Of a stretch of 64,000 nt of DNA, positions 25,835 to 35,002 are shown piece by piece (the stretch's first letter is position 1; each line of letters opens with the position of its first letter). Below the pieces are notes generated by a model. The model was not told where the DNA came from. It ran no database searches and saw only the letters and a list, made by a program, of their open reading frames with translations. Both the position numbers and the translations under genes were made by a program. This DNA is from Campylobacter volucris (GTDB lineage: Bacteria > Campylobacterota > Campylobacteria > Campylobacterales > Campylobacteraceae). The DNA is taken from positions 112,537-176,536 of the forward strand of contig NZ_VOWJ01000021.1 in assembly GCF_008011665.1 (NCBI RefSeq), written 5' to 3'.

Positions 25835-26899
25835 ATGCAAACAATTATTCAAAAATTAGATAATGAAGAAAGATTAAATGAAGAAGAAGCTAATCAACTT
25901 TGGGATTTAGATCTTTTTACTTTAGGCAAATACGCTCAAAAAATTCGCACGAGATTACACGGAAAAAAAGTTTATTTTAATATCAATCGTCATATAAATC
26001 CAACTAATATTTGTGCAGATACTTGTAAATTTTGTGCTTTTTCGGCTCATAGAAAAAATCCAAATCCTTATACTATGACTCATGAAGATATTATGAAAAT
26101 TGTAGACGAAACGGTTCAAAGAGATACTAAAGAAATTCATATTGTTTCAGCACATAATAAAAATACTTCATGGCAGTGGTATTTAGAAATTTTTAAGATG
26201 ATTAAGCAAAAGTATCCATTTTTACACATCAAGGCTTTAACTGCTGCTGAAGTTGATTTTTTAAGTAGAGCTTTTGATATGAGTTATGAAGAAGTTATAG
26301 ATAAAATGCTTGAGTATGGTGTTGATTCTATGCCAGGTGGTGGTGCGGAAATTTTTGATGAAGAAGTTAGAAAAAAAATTTGTCATGGTAAAGTTAGCAG
26401 TCAAAATTGGTTAAAAATTCATAAAATTTGGCATGAAAAAGGAAGATTAAGTAATGCTACTATGCTTTTTGGACACATAGAAAATAGAACTCATCGTATT
26501 AATCATATGATAAGATTAAGAGAACTTCAAGATCAAACTAAAGGTTTTAATGCTTTTATTCCGTTAGTTTGGCAACAAGATAATAGTTTTATAACAGATA
26601 AAAAACCTTTAGGTTCAGTAGAAATTTTAAAAACACTTGCCATTGCAAGAATAGTTTTGGATAATATTAAAAACATCAAAGCTTATTGGGCAACTATGGG
26701 GATAAATTTAGCTATGGTAGCACAAGACTTTGGTGCTAATGATTTAGATGGCACTATAGAAAAAGAAAGCATACAAAGCGCAGGAGGTGCAAAGAGTTCT
26801 AATGGATTGAATTTAAAAACTTTTATAGAAATGATACAAAGTTCAGGGTATGTTGCTATAGAGCGAGATAGTTTATATAATGAGTTAAAAATTTATTAA
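25835..26899 (+). CDS. mqnE: Aminofutalosine synthase (radical SAM, menaquinone pathway)
   Basis: Radical-SAM enzyme that adds SAM's adenosyl group to 3-(1-carboxyvinyloxy)benzoate to give 6-amino-6-deoxyfutalosine in the futalosine route to menaquinone. The cluster motif C-x3-C-x2-C is in NICADTCKFCAFSAH (residues about 56-70). HIVSAHNKNTSWQWYLEIF, GVDSMPGGGAEIFDEEVR and NATMLFGHIENRTHRINHM are MqnE-type rather than MqnC-type. It is 354 residues long. First of a + strand run with a purine permease 8 bp downstream and a phosphoribosyltransferase after that. Confidence 0.93.
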   Translation: MQTIIQKLDNEERLNEEEANQLWDLDLFTLGKYAQKIRTRLHGKKVYFNINRHINPTNICADTCKFCAFSAHRKNPNPYTMTHEDIMKIVDETVQRDTKEIHIVSAHNKNTSWQWYLEIFKMIKQKYPFLHIKALTAAEVDFLSRAFDMSYEEVIDKMLEYGVDSMPGGGAEIFDEEVRKKICHGKVSSQNWLKIHKIWHEKGRLSNATMLFGHIENRTHRINHMIRLRELQDQTKGFNAFIPLVWQQDNSFITDKKPLGSVEILKTLAIARIVLDNIKNIKAYWATMGINLAMVAQDFGANDLDGTIEKESIQSAGGAKSSNGLNLKTFIEMIQSSGYVAIERDSLYNELKIY

Positions 26900-26907
26900 G
26901 GTAAAAA

Positions 26908-28221
26908 ATGGATTTTTTTAAGCTTAAAGAGCATAAAAGTGATGTAAAAACTGAAATTTATGCTGGTATTGTTACATTTTTGTCGATGATTTATATCATT
27001 CCTGTAAATGCTAATATAGTAAGCAATTCTGGCATGCCATTAGAAGCTTTGATTATAGCTACTGCTTTGGTAACTATTATTGCGACCGCATTTAGTGCTT
27101 TATTTTCAAATACTCCTATTGCTATGAGTGTTGGTATGGGACTCAATACTTATTTTACTTTTGGGGTTTGCAATACTTATCAAATTCCTTGGCAAACGGC
27201 TTTAGGAGCTGTATTTATATCCGGAGCTATTTTTACTTTACTTTCTTTTACAAATTTTAGAGTTTGGGTAGTAAAAAGCATTCCTGAAGATTTAAGAAGG
27301 GCAATTTCTGCTGGAGTTGGAGTTTTTATTGCTTTTATAGGTTTATCTCAAATGGGGATTATAGTTAAAAATGAAGCAACTTTAGTAACCCTAGGAGATC
27401 TTTCTAGTACCAAGGTTTTATTTGGTTTATTTGGTTTATTTTTGGTTTTTACTTTTTGGGCTTGGAGGATTAAATCAGCTTTTATTTTGGCTGTGATTAT
27501 TAGTTCTTTATGTGCATGGATTTTTAATATAGACGGGGCTATTTTTCCGCAAGAATTTATTTCTTTACCTGTGATTAATGGAGAAAATGGTTTAGGTGCT
27601 ATTTTTGGACAGCTTGATATTAAAGGCGCTTTAGAATTAGCAATGATTCCTGTGATTTTAACTTTTTTTGTAACGCAACTTTTTGATAGCATAGGAACCA
27701 TAACAGGAGCTGGAGCTAGAGGTAAAATTTTTGATGGCAAAGATGGCGAGAAAAAGCTAGGTAAAACTTTAGGAGCAGATGCGGCTAGTTCAGTGATGGG
27801 GTCGGTAGTGGGAACTTCTACTGTAACCGCTTTTGTGGAAAGCTCAACGGGTGTTGAAACGGGTGGCAGAACAGGACTTACTGCTTTGGTGACAGCTATA
27901 TGTTTTATTTTTACTTTATTTTTACTTCCTGTATTTAAAGCAATTCCAGCAAATTCTATTTATCCAATTTTAGTTTTAGTAGGTGTTTTAATGTTTATGG
28001 AAGTTACGAATATAAATTTCAAAGATAAATCTATCGCCGTGAGTGTTTTTTTCATAGTGACTATGATGCCTTTAACTTATTCTATAACAAATGGTATAGC
28101 ATTTGGTTTTATTGCTTATATATTAATGTGCATTATGCAAAAAGAATTCTCAAAGATCACTTTCGGTATAGCTGTTTTAGGCTTTATTTCTTTATTGGTA
28201 TTTTTATTACAAGGACATTAG
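26908..28221 (+). CDS. AzgA-family purine permease (NCS2 superfamily)
   Basis: A 437-residue inner-membrane protein with 12 or more hydrophobic segments. It has the AzgA signature features: GIVTFLSMIYIIPVNANIVS in the first helix, SNTPIAMSVGMGLNTYFTFG, PEDLRRAISAGVGVFIAFIG and FVTQLFDSIGTITGAGARG, and GTSTVTAFVESSTGVETGGRTG. These proteins import adenine, guanine or hypoxanthine with protons. It lies between mqnE and a purine-type phosphoribosyltransferase, which fits a salvage pair; the MqnE pathway itself releases adenine. Confidence 0.92.
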   Translation: MDFFKLKEHKSDVKTEIYAGIVTFLSMIYIIPVNANIVSNSGMPLEALIIATALVTIIATAFSALFSNTPIAMSVGMGLNTYFTFGVCNTYQIPWQTALGAVFISGAIFTLLSFTNFRVWVVKSIPEDLRRAISAGVGVFIAFIGLSQMGIIVKNEATLVTLGDLSSTKVLFGLFGLFLVFTFWAWRIKSAFILAVIISSLCAWIFNIDGAIFPQEFISLPVINGENGLGAIFGQLDIKGALELAMIPVILTFFVTQLFDSIGTITGAGARGKIFDGKDGEKKLGKTLGADAASSVMGSVVGTSTVTAFVESSTGVETGGRTGLTALVTAICFIFTLFLLPVFKAIPANSIYPILVLVGVLMFMEVTNINFKDKSIAVSVFFIVTMMPLTYSITNGIAFGFIAYILMCIMQKEFSKITFGIAVLGFISLLVFLLQGH

Positions 28222-28222
28222 A

Positions 28223-28663
28223 ATGTATTATTACTCTTATGAAGAATTTCAACAAGATTTTATTCCTTTTGCGCGTAAAATTAAAGAGGAATTTAACCCA
28301 GAAGTTTTACTAGCTATAGCAAGAGGTGGAATGACTTTGGGACATTTTTTAGCTGAAGGTTTAGAAAATAGAAATTTATTTTCTTTAAATTCTATCCATT
28401 ATGAAGATACGCAAAAATTAGATACTTTTAAAATTTTTAACATTCCTGATCTTGGTGCATATAAGAAAGTTCTTTTGGTGGATGATATAATCGATAGTGG
28501 TGAAACTATGATGGAAATTAAAAAAATTTTGCTACAGAAATACCCTCATTTAGAACTTCAAGTTGCAAGTGTGTTTTATAAAAGCTCTGCTTTGCTTGTT
28601 CCAGAATTTTACATTAAAGAAGCAAAAGAATGGATAGAATTTTTTTGGAGTATTAAAATTTAG
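28223..28663 (+). CDS. Purine-type phosphoribosyltransferase
   Basis: A 146-residue type I phosphoribosyltransferase. The PRPP-binding loop is VLLVDDIIDSGETMMEIK (D-D-x-x-x-x-G-x-T) and the pyrophosphate loop region LLAIARGGMTLGHFLAEGL resembles bacterial xanthine-guanine enzymes (Gpt-like). FYIKEAKEWIEFFWSI ends the protein. It has AAGGAC upstream of the ATG at 28223, 1 bp after the permease stop. Together the two would take up a purine base and trap it as a nucleotide. Exact base preference is not decided by the sequence. Confidence 0.87.
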   Translation: MYYYSYEEFQQDFIPFARKIKEEFNPEVLLAIARGGMTLGHFLAEGLENRNLFSLNSIHYEDTQKLDTFKIFNIPDLGAYKKVLLVDDIIDSGETMMEIKKILLQKYPHLELQVASVFYKSSALLVPEFYIKEAKEWIEFFWSIKI

Positions 28664-28719
28664 TCTTTTAAAAGAAATATTGTAATAATATTTGCATATT
28701 ACTTTTAAAAGGATATTTC

Positions 28720-31116
28720 ATGAAAATAACAAGAAGAAAGTTTCTAAAGTCATTTGCAGCAACTTCAGCTCTTGCTTCTGTAAATCCTTTAGTAGCTGCA
28801 ACTCAAACTACATTTTACGATACCAAAAAGATTCCTCATGCAACACATTTTGGAGCTTTTTGGGCTGAAGTCAATTCAGAAGGCAAGCTTATCAAAGTTA
28901 CCCCGCAACAATCTGATAAACATCCTTCTGTTATCACTGATGCTATTATTGATAGGACCTATTCAGATACTAGGATAAAATATCCTTGTGTTAGAAAAAG
29001 TTTTTTAGAAGGTAAAAAGAAACCTCATTTAAGAGGTAAAGAACCTTTTGTGAGAGTAAGTTGGGAAAAAGCTTTAGAGCTTGTTTTGGAAAAATTAAAA
29101 GAAACTCCAATTGAGAATTTATTTAACGCAAGTTATGGTGCTTGGGGGCATGTTGGATTGCTTCATAATTGTAACTCAGTAGCTGGAAGGTTTTTTAATA
29201 CAGCCTTAGGTGGTCATATAGGAACTGATGGTGAGTATAGTAATGGTGCTGCAGGTAGGGTTAATGCTACCATAATGGGAGATTTGGAAGTTTATTCTTT
29301 ACAAACTGCGCATGAAGTAATTTTAAAAAATACCCAAGTGTATGTTTTATGGGGCACTGATCTTTACAAATGCAATCAAATCGATTTCAAAGTAGCTAAT
29401 CGTGGTAATGATGAGTATTATAAAAAATATAGCAAATCAAATATCAAATTTATAACCATTGATCCACAATATACAACAACAGCTGAAATTTTAAATGCCG
29501 ATTGGATTAAAATTCGTCCAAATACTGATGTAGCGTTGATGCTTGGTATGATGAACTATCTTTATAAAAGCGGTAAGTATGATAAAAAATTTATAGAAAA
29601 ATATACTGATGGTTTTGACAAATTTTTGCCTTATTTATTAGGTAAAAGTGATGGTATCGATAAAACACCTGCTTGGGCGGCTAATATCACAGGAGTTGAT
29701 GAAAAAGTTATTACAGCTTTAGCAGATACTTTTGTAAGCAATAGGACATTTTTAGCAGGAAATTGGGCTATGCAAAGAGCTCAACATGGAGAACAAGCTG
29801 ATTGGACTTTAATGGTTTTAGCTTCCATGATAGGACAAATTGGTTTGCCAGGTGGAGGTTTTGGTTTTTCTATGCACTATTCAGGAGGAGGACAAGCTTT
29901 TTCAGGAGTTAGGCTTCCTGTGGGCTTGCCACAAGGAAAAAATAATCTTGATAGCAATATTCCAGCAAGCAGAATTTCTGAAGCTATTTTAAATCCAGGT
30001 AAAAAAATAAAATTCAAAGGTAAAGAAATAACTTTTCCTAAAATAAAACTAATGTATGTAGTTGGTGCATCAGTTTTGGGGCATCATCCAAATACAAATG
30101 AGCTTATAAAAGCTTTAAGAACTCTTGATACCCTTATAGTTCATGAACCATGGTGGACTCCTATGGCAAAAATGGCTGATATTGTTTTACCATCAACCAC
30201 TACTTTAGAAAGAGACGATATAAGTTTTGGTGGATCTTATTCTCAAGATTATGTTTATGCTATGAAAAAAGTAATCGAGCCATATTTTGAAAGTAGAAAT
30301 GATTATGACATTTTTGAAGAATTAGCAAAAAAAATAGGTGAAAGAGAGCATAAAAAATTTACAGGTGGAAAAACAAAACAGCAATGGCTTGAAGGATTCT
30401 ATGGAAGAAGCGATTGTCCTTATTATATGGAATTTGCAGATTTTTGGAAACAAGGTTTTGTGCATTTTGAAATTCCAGAAGAAGCATATAAGTATGTTAG
30501 ACACTCTGCATTTAGAGCAGATCCAGTAGCAAATAAACTTGCTACAGAAAGTGGAAAAATTCAAATCTATTCTCCTAAATTTGAAAGCTATAAATTAGAA
30601 GACTTTAAAGGGCATCCAACTTGGTTTGAGCCAGCTGAATGGCTTGGAAATGAAAAGCTCGTTAAAAAATATCCATTTCATTTATTAAGTCCTCATCCAA
30701 GATATAGAGTGCATTCTCAGCTTGATAATACTTGGGTGAGAGATTTATATAAAATTCAAGGTAGAGAACCTGTGGTTATTAATGCTAATGATGCTGAAAA
30801 ATTAGGTATAAAACATGGTGATGTTGTAGAAGTGTATAACGATAGAGGTTCTCTCTTAGCCGGTGCTTTTGTGACAGATAAAATCATGGAAGGGGTTGTT
30901 AGTATCCAAGAGGGTGCTTGGTATGATCCAGAAGATGTGTCAGATAGCAAACCAAGATGCAATGCAGGTCATGTAAATGTTTTAACAAGTTCAAGGCCAA
31001 CTTCAACTATGGCTCAAGCAACTAGTGTTAATACTTGTCTTGTAGGTATCAAAAAACTAAAAGAAGTGATTAAACCTTATAACTCAACTACACCACCAGA
31101 AATTATAGGAGCTTAA
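28720..31116 (+). CDS. Periplasmic TMAO/DMSO-type molybdopterin reductase
   Basis: A 798-residue bis-MGD molybdoenzyme of the TorA/BisC group. The Tat leader is MKITRRKFLKSFAATSALAS (R-R-K-F-L-K). The presumed Mo-ligand serine lies in TDGEYSNGAAGRV, equivalent to G-D-Y-S-T-G-A-A of DMSO/TMAO reductases. No N-terminal 4Fe-4S cysteines are seen, as expected for this type. The C. jejuni counterpart reduces S- and N-oxides as an electron acceptor (from memory). Its own promoter (TGTAATAATATTTGC region) and AAAAGGA precede the ATG. The cytochrome partner begins 1 bp after the stop. Confidence 0.92.
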   Translation: MKITRRKFLKSFAATSALASVNPLVAATQTTFYDTKKIPHATHFGAFWAEVNSEGKLIKVTPQQSDKHPSVITDAIIDRTYSDTRIKYPCVRKSFLEGKKKPHLRGKEPFVRVSWEKALELVLEKLKETPIENLFNASYGAWGHVGLLHNCNSVAGRFFNTALGGHIGTDGEYSNGAAGRVNATIMGDLEVYSLQTAHEVILKNTQVYVLWGTDLYKCNQIDFKVANRGNDEYYKKYSKSNIKFITIDPQYTTTAEILNADWIKIRPNTDVALMLGMMNYLYKSGKYDKKFIEKYTDGFDKFLPYLLGKSDGIDKTPAWAANITGVDEKVITALADTFVSNRTFLAGNWAMQRAQHGEQADWTLMVLASMIGQIGLPGGGFGFSMHYSGGGQAFSGVRLPVGLPQGKNNLDSNIPASRISEAILNPGKKIKFKGKEITFPKIKLMYVVGASVLGHHPNTNELIKALRTLDTLIVHEPWWTPMAKMADIVLPSTTTLERDDISFGGSYSQDYVYAMKKVIEPYFESRNDYDIFEELAKKIGEREHKKFTGGKTKQQWLEGFYGRSDCPYYMEFADFWKQGFVHFEIPEEAYKYVRHSAFRADPVANKLATESGKIQIYSPKFESYKLEDFKGHPTWFEPAEWLGNEKLVKKYPFHLLSPHPRYRVHSQLDNTWVRDLYKIQGREPVVINANDAEKLGIKHGDVVEVYNDRGSLLAGAFVTDKIMEGVVSIQEGAWYDPEDVSDSKPRCNAGHVNVLTSSRPTSTMAQATSVNTCLVGIKKLKEVIKPYNSTTPPEIIGA

Positions 31117-31117
31117 T

Positions 31118-31651
31118 ATGAAAAAAATTATATTTAGTTTATTGTTTTTAATGAATGCATTATTTGCTAAAGATATGTTTGTTTTTAATGAAAAAGTAGA
31201 TCTTTTAGATAGCTCTAGTAAAAAAGTTGTGGGTCAAATTTATGAGGGTTCTAAGGTCGAGCTTATAAAAAATGAAGGAGAATATTCATTGATAAAAGTT
31301 AAAGGAGAAGTGGTAGAGTCAAATCCAAAATCTTTAGCTTATACAAAAGATGGTATTTATCTTTTACTGACTTTAAATTCTCAAAATGCAAAAAATGAAA
31401 TGGAATTTTTAGTAAAAAGTAAAGATTTAACCGACAAAGAAATAGATGCTTGGGATGAAATAGAACTTGTGTATTATGATACTTGCACAAGTTGTCATGC
31501 AGCTCATAAACCAAAAGAACATTTAATGGAAGAATGGGATGCTTATCTTTCAGCTATGCAAGGATTTGCTAAAATAACAGATGCTGAAAAAGCCAGAATT
31601 TTAAGATTTTTACAATCTCATGCAAGCAATGGTCCTGTAAAACTTGACTAA
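31118..31651 (+). CDS. Monohaem cytochrome c partner of the TorA-like reductase, SH3-like N-terminus
   Basis: A 177-residue exported protein: signal peptide MKKIIFSLLFLMNALFAKD, then a small beta-rich segment (residues about 22-75, VDLLDSSSKKVVGQIYEGSK...LIKVKGEVVE) that reads like a bacterial SH3-type domain, then one haem-c site YDTCTSCHAAH (residues about 120-130) with a likely axial Met in YLSAMQGFAK. It is probably the electron donor to the reductase, replacing the multihaem TorC seen in enterics. The gene starts 1 bp after the reductase stop. The domain call for the N-terminal part is an inference. Confidence 0.85.
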   Translation: MKKIIFSLLFLMNALFAKDMFVFNEKVDLLDSSSKKVVGQIYEGSKVELIKNEGEYSLIKVKGEVVESNPKSLAYTKDGIYLLLTLNSQNAKNEMEFLVKSKDLTDKEIDAWDEIELVYYDTCTSCHAAHKPKEHLMEEWDAYLSAMQGFAKITDAEKARILRFLQSHASNGPVKLD

Positions 31652-31653
31652 AT

Positions 31654-32808
31654 ATGAAAAAATATTTAGCAGTTGTTTTATTGCTTGACTTTTGTGCTTT
31701 GCTATATGGCATAAGCGCTTTATCTATTAGCTATAATGAGGCTAAAATTTTCTTCTATGATCATAGCTTGATTGCTATGATCGCAAGATTTGGAACTACT
31801 CTTTTAGGGCAGAATGATTATGGTTTGAGAATTATTTTTGTTTTGCTTCATTCTTTAAGCTGTATTTTGCTTTATATCTTAGCTTTAAAATATACTAAAA
31901 CTTCTTTTGATGCTTTTATGTCGGTAGTTCTTTTTATTCTTTTACCAGGTAGCGTTGCCAGTGCTCTTTTGATAAATGAATCATCTATTGTGATATTTTT
32001 TACTCTTTTGATATTGGTTTTGTTTGAGTATAAAAAGACTATATTTTTTTATATTTGTTTAGTTTTTTCTTTATATATAGATGGAAATTTTGCAATCTTA
32101 TATCTTGCGTTTTTCTTTTTTGGAATTTACATACGCGATAAAATTCTCATCAGCGTAGCCTTATTATTATTTGCTATTGCGATGAGTGTTTATGGTTTTG
32201 ATACAAGTGGCAAACCTCAAGGATATGTTTTAGATACTTTAGGTATATTTGCAGCTTGTTTTTCGCCTTTGGTTTTTTTATATTTTTTTTATGTTATATA
32301 TAAAATGCTTTTTCAAAAAGATAAGCCTTTATTATGGTTTATAATAGCTATAACTTTCATTTTTTGTTTAATTTTTTCATTAAGACAAAAACTATTTTTA
32401 GAAGATTTTTTACCATTTTGCGTAGTTTGCACTCCGCTTTTGCTGCGTTATTTGATGTCTTCTTATCGAGCAAGACTTCCTCAATTACGCTTAAAACATA
32501 ATGTTTTCATAGAGTGTTCTTTAATATTTTTGATATTTTTTTATTTAGGTATAATCTTTAATCATTCTTTTTATTATATTTTAAAAAATCCGCAAAAACA
32601 TTTTGCTTATGATTACCATATAGCCAAAGAATTAGCATACCAACTTAAGCAAAAAAATATTTTTCAAGTACATACAAAAAAAGATCTTGCATTAAGACTT
32701 AAATTTTATGGTATTAAGGAAGGTAAAAAAGAATTATCCTTGACGGATAAGCCCAGTGATATTATCATTAAACTAGCAAAACATTCTTTGTATTTTAATT
32801 TACAATGA
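31654..32808 (+). CDS. Polytopic membrane protein, PMT/GT39-like glycosyltransferase
   Basis: A 384-residue protein with about ten hydrophobic segments and a short C-terminal soluble tail. The first part SISYNEAKIFFYDHSLIAMI followed by RFGTTLLGQNDYGLRIIFVL has the layout of dolichyl/undecaprenyl-phosphate sugar transferases (first loop with acidic residue, then F-G-x-N/D-x-x-x-x-R-(L/I)-P/I). Here the usual D-E pair reads N-E, so activity is uncertain. It follows the cytochrome gene by 2 bp without an obvious Shine-Dalgarno, and its stop overlaps the pseudopilin gene by 4 bp. Confidence 0.65.
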   Translation: MKKYLAVVLLLDFCALLYGISALSISYNEAKIFFYDHSLIAMIARFGTTLLGQNDYGLRIIFVLLHSLSCILLYILALKYTKTSFDAFMSVVLFILLPGSVASALLINESSIVIFFTLLILVLFEYKKTIFFYICLVFSLYIDGNFAILYLAFFFFGIYIRDKILISVALLLFAIAMSVYGFDTSGKPQGYVLDTLGIFAACFSPLVFLYFFYVIYKMLFQKDKPLLWFIIAITFIFCLIFSLRQKLFLEDFLPFCVVCTPLLLRYLMSSYRARLPQLRLKHNVFIECSLIFLIFFYLGIIFNHSFYYILKNPQKHFAYDYHIAKELAYQLKQKNIFQVHTKKDLALRLKFYGIKEGKKELSLTDKPSDIIIKLAKHSLYFNLQ

Positions 32809-33545
32809 TAAAAGCCTTTACTCTTATAGAGCTTTCTTTAGTATGTATTATACTTTCTTTGATTTTTTCTATAGGATATTTTTATATAAAACCAGATTAT
32901 TTGCGTTTGGGTGCAGAGCAAATTTTAAATGATATTAAATACACTAGACACTTAGCATTAGTGCAAAATGATTTTAGAGCAAAAGAATTTAATATTGCAA
33001 AAAGATCATGGTTTCAAGCTAAGTGGCAGCTATATTTTATTAAATCAAAAACAGCCACAAATAACGAACAAACTTATACTATATTTTTAGACAAAAATGG
33101 TGATGGTAATGCAAATATCGGTAAAAATATTCTTAATAAAGATAGAGAAATAGCCATAGATTTGTTAAATCCTAATCTTTTGATGAATTCAGGACAAAGT
33201 GGAGTTATCACTCAAGGTGATGCAAAGACTAACCCTAGATATAACATAGAAAAAACTTATGGAATTACAAAAGTTTTATTTGAAGGTTCATGTAAAGGTA
33301 GTACTCGTTTGGTATTTGATGATTATGGGCGTTTGTATTCTCCTTTGAAAAATGCTTTAAGAATTTATGATAAATTACTTGATTTTAAAAATGATTGTAT
33401 TATAAGGTTATCCACCAAGCAAAATCAACATATTTGTATAATTATAAATTCTCAAACTTCTTACGCATATATACCCAAATTTGAAAAAGATTTTAAACAA
33501 TATTTGACTTTAAATAATAAAACAACAACTTGTGATAAATTGTAA
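32805..33545 (+). CDS. Prepilin-like (type II/IV pseudopilin) protein
   Basis: A 246-residue protein with a type IV prepilin N-terminus: MIKAFTLIELSLVCIILSLI, with F-T-L-I-E and the Glu5 position followed by a 20-residue hydrophobic helix. The residue before Phe is Ala instead of the usual Gly, which many prepilin peptidases accept. The rest is a soluble domain containing a Ca-loop-like DKNGDGNANIGKN (residues about 100-112) and three late cysteines. No secretion or pilus genes are nearby. In Campylobacter, pseudopilins serve DNA uptake, so a transformation role is possible but unproven. A 12-bp hairpin lies 80 bp downstream. Confidence 0.75.
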   Translation: MIKAFTLIELSLVCIILSLIFSIGYFYIKPDYLRLGAEQILNDIKYTRHLALVQNDFRAKEFNIAKRSWFQAKWQLYFIKSKTATNNEQTYTIFLDKNGDGNANIGKNILNKDREIAIDLLNPNLLMNSGQSGVITQGDAKTNPRYNIEKTYGITKVLFEGSCKGSTRLVFDDYGRLYSPLKNALRIYDKLLDFKNDCIIRLSTKQNQHICIIINSQTSYAYIPKFEKDFKQYLTLNNKTTTCDKL

Positions 33546-33627
33546 TTTTTATTGTTTCTAAATATTAACTTTCAAAGAGCATAATTACACTCGTAAAAGC
33601 AAAACATTCATAGATAACTCCTTAGTT

Positions 33628-33659
33628 TTTAAAGATCTAGCAAATGTTAGATCTTTAAA
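33628..33659 (+). terminator. Terminator-like hairpin upstream of porA
   Basis: A perfect 12-bp inverted repeat (33628-33639 with 33648-33659), 8-base loop, followed by GATTTTCTTTTCTTT. It could end the transcript that includes the pseudopilin gene, or a short RNA encoded in 33546-33660. Confidence 0.6.
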
Positions 33660-33730
33660 GATTTTCTTTTCTTTGCTTGCTTTAATTTATAAATTTTATT
33701 TACTTTAAGAAATTTCATATAAAACTATGA

Positions 33731-33736
33731 TATAAT
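33731..33736 (+). promoter_or_regulatory. porA -10 element
   Basis: TATAAT preceded by TATGA (a TGn-like extended -10), 37 bp before the porA ATG, with the periodic T/A-rich stretches typical of Campylobacter sigma70 promoters upstream. Confidence 0.6.
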
Positions 33737-33772
33737 TTTGTTACATTTTTAATTTTAATAAGGAGAATTCTC

Positions 33773-34996
33773 ATGAAACTAGTTAAACTTAGTTTAGTAG
33801 CAGCATTAGCTGCAGGCGCTTTTTCAGCAGCTAATGCTGTTTCACTTGAAGAAGCTATAAAAGATGTTGATGTATCAGGTATGTTCAGATACAGATTTGA
33901 ATCTGATAGATTAACTGAAGGAGATCTAGTTCAAGATGGTTATAATAGCTCTAAAAATAATCAACATAAATTTAAATCTCAATTAAATTTTAAAGCGGCT
34001 TTAGATGATAACTTCAAAGCTTTTGTGCAATTCCAATACAAATCAACAGATAATGGCTTTGGTGCGGAAAGTCAAGGAAATTTAGGAACTGATACTGATT
34101 CTACATTCAATGTTCAACAAGCTTATTTAGAATACACTAACGAAGCTTATGCTACTAGCGTAATGCTTGGTAAAATGGAAGTAGATTCTATTTGGACTGA
34201 CGATGCAGTAGGAACAGGTGCTAGAATCACTAACAATTCTATCGATGGTTTAACTTTTGCTGGTTTTTGGTTTGATGCTCTAAACTGGCATGATGATAGT
34301 GATTTTGGATCAACAAAAATTAACAAATCTTCTTTATATGGTGCTGCTGTATTAGGCGAATTCGATCCATTTGCTTTCCAATTATGGGCAGCTTACTCAG
34401 CAGGTAATGCTTTCTTATATGCAGTAGATGCTAGCTATAGTTTTGCTTTTGATGATAGTATGAAATTTAAAGCAGAAGCTCAATATTTAGGAAATAGTCT
34501 AGATAGTGATTTTAAAGATTTTTATAAATTACAAAATGGAGCGGAAACATATAAAAATGGTAATTTTTATGCTGGAAAACTTTCAGCAGACATCTTAGCT
34601 TTTGATCTACAAGCTGGTGTAGTTGGTTATGGTGATAAAGCTAAAAATACAATTGTAACTATTGAGGATACTGGTAGAGTAATCGCTCCAGGCAAACAAA
34701 TTTTCTATTCTGAAGGTAGTAAATTAACAGGAGATATGGGTAAAAATTTCTTCTATTTTGCAGGTGTAGGTTATACTTTTGCTGAAAAATTAAGATTAGG
34801 TTTTGACTATGTCGGTGGTACCACTAAATTAGAAAGCACTCCAAATGTAGATAAAAATGAATATGTTGGAAGTGTATCTTATGCATATAGCCCAAAACTT
34901 ACATTTAGTGGATTCTATTCTTACTTGACTGAAGATCAAGGTCCAACAGACGCTGATGATCAATATATCAGACTTGAAGCTCTTTACAAATTCTAA
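33773..34996 (+). CDS. porA: Major outer membrane porin (MOMP)
   Basis: A 407-residue trimeric beta-barrel porin, the dominant outer-membrane protein of Campylobacter. Signal peptide MKLVKLSLVAALAAGAFSAANA is cleaved before VSLEEAIKDVDVSGMFRYRF, the family's N-terminal strand. Many alternating aromatic/hydrophobic strands follow, and the last residues LEALYKF end in Phe as needed for BamA recognition. AAGGAG is ideally spaced at 33760. Codon use is visibly more biased than in neighbours (high expression). Variable extracellular loops, e.g. around residues 90-110 and 250-280, are where strains differ. Confidence 0.96.
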   Translation: MKLVKLSLVAALAAGAFSAANAVSLEEAIKDVDVSGMFRYRFESDRLTEGDLVQDGYNSSKNNQHKFKSQLNFKAALDDNFKAFVQFQYKSTDNGFGAESQGNLGTDTDSTFNVQQAYLEYTNEAYATSVMLGKMEVDSIWTDDAVGTGARITNNSIDGLTFAGFWFDALNWHDDSDFGSTKINKSSLYGAAVLGEFDPFAFQLWAAYSAGNAFLYAVDASYSFAFDDSMKFKAEAQYLGNSLDSDFKDFYKLQNGAETYKNGNFYAGKLSADILAFDLQAGVVGYGDKAKNTIVTIEDTGRVIAPGKQIFYSEGSKLTGDMGKNFFYFAGVGYTFAEKLRLGFDYVGGTTKLESTPNVDKNEYVGSVSYAYSPKLTFSGFYSYLTEDQGPTDADDQYIRLEALYKF

Positions 34997-35002
34997 TTTT
35001 AA

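Noticed and set aside
27348..27740. Long antisense frame inside the purine permease gene
   Set aside because: It shadows the strongly supported permease frame; its composition is that of a reversed membrane protein.
33628..33659. CRISPR-like repeat
   Set aside because: It is a single inverted repeat with no direct repeats or spacers; no CRISPR array or cas gene was seen anywhere in the window.
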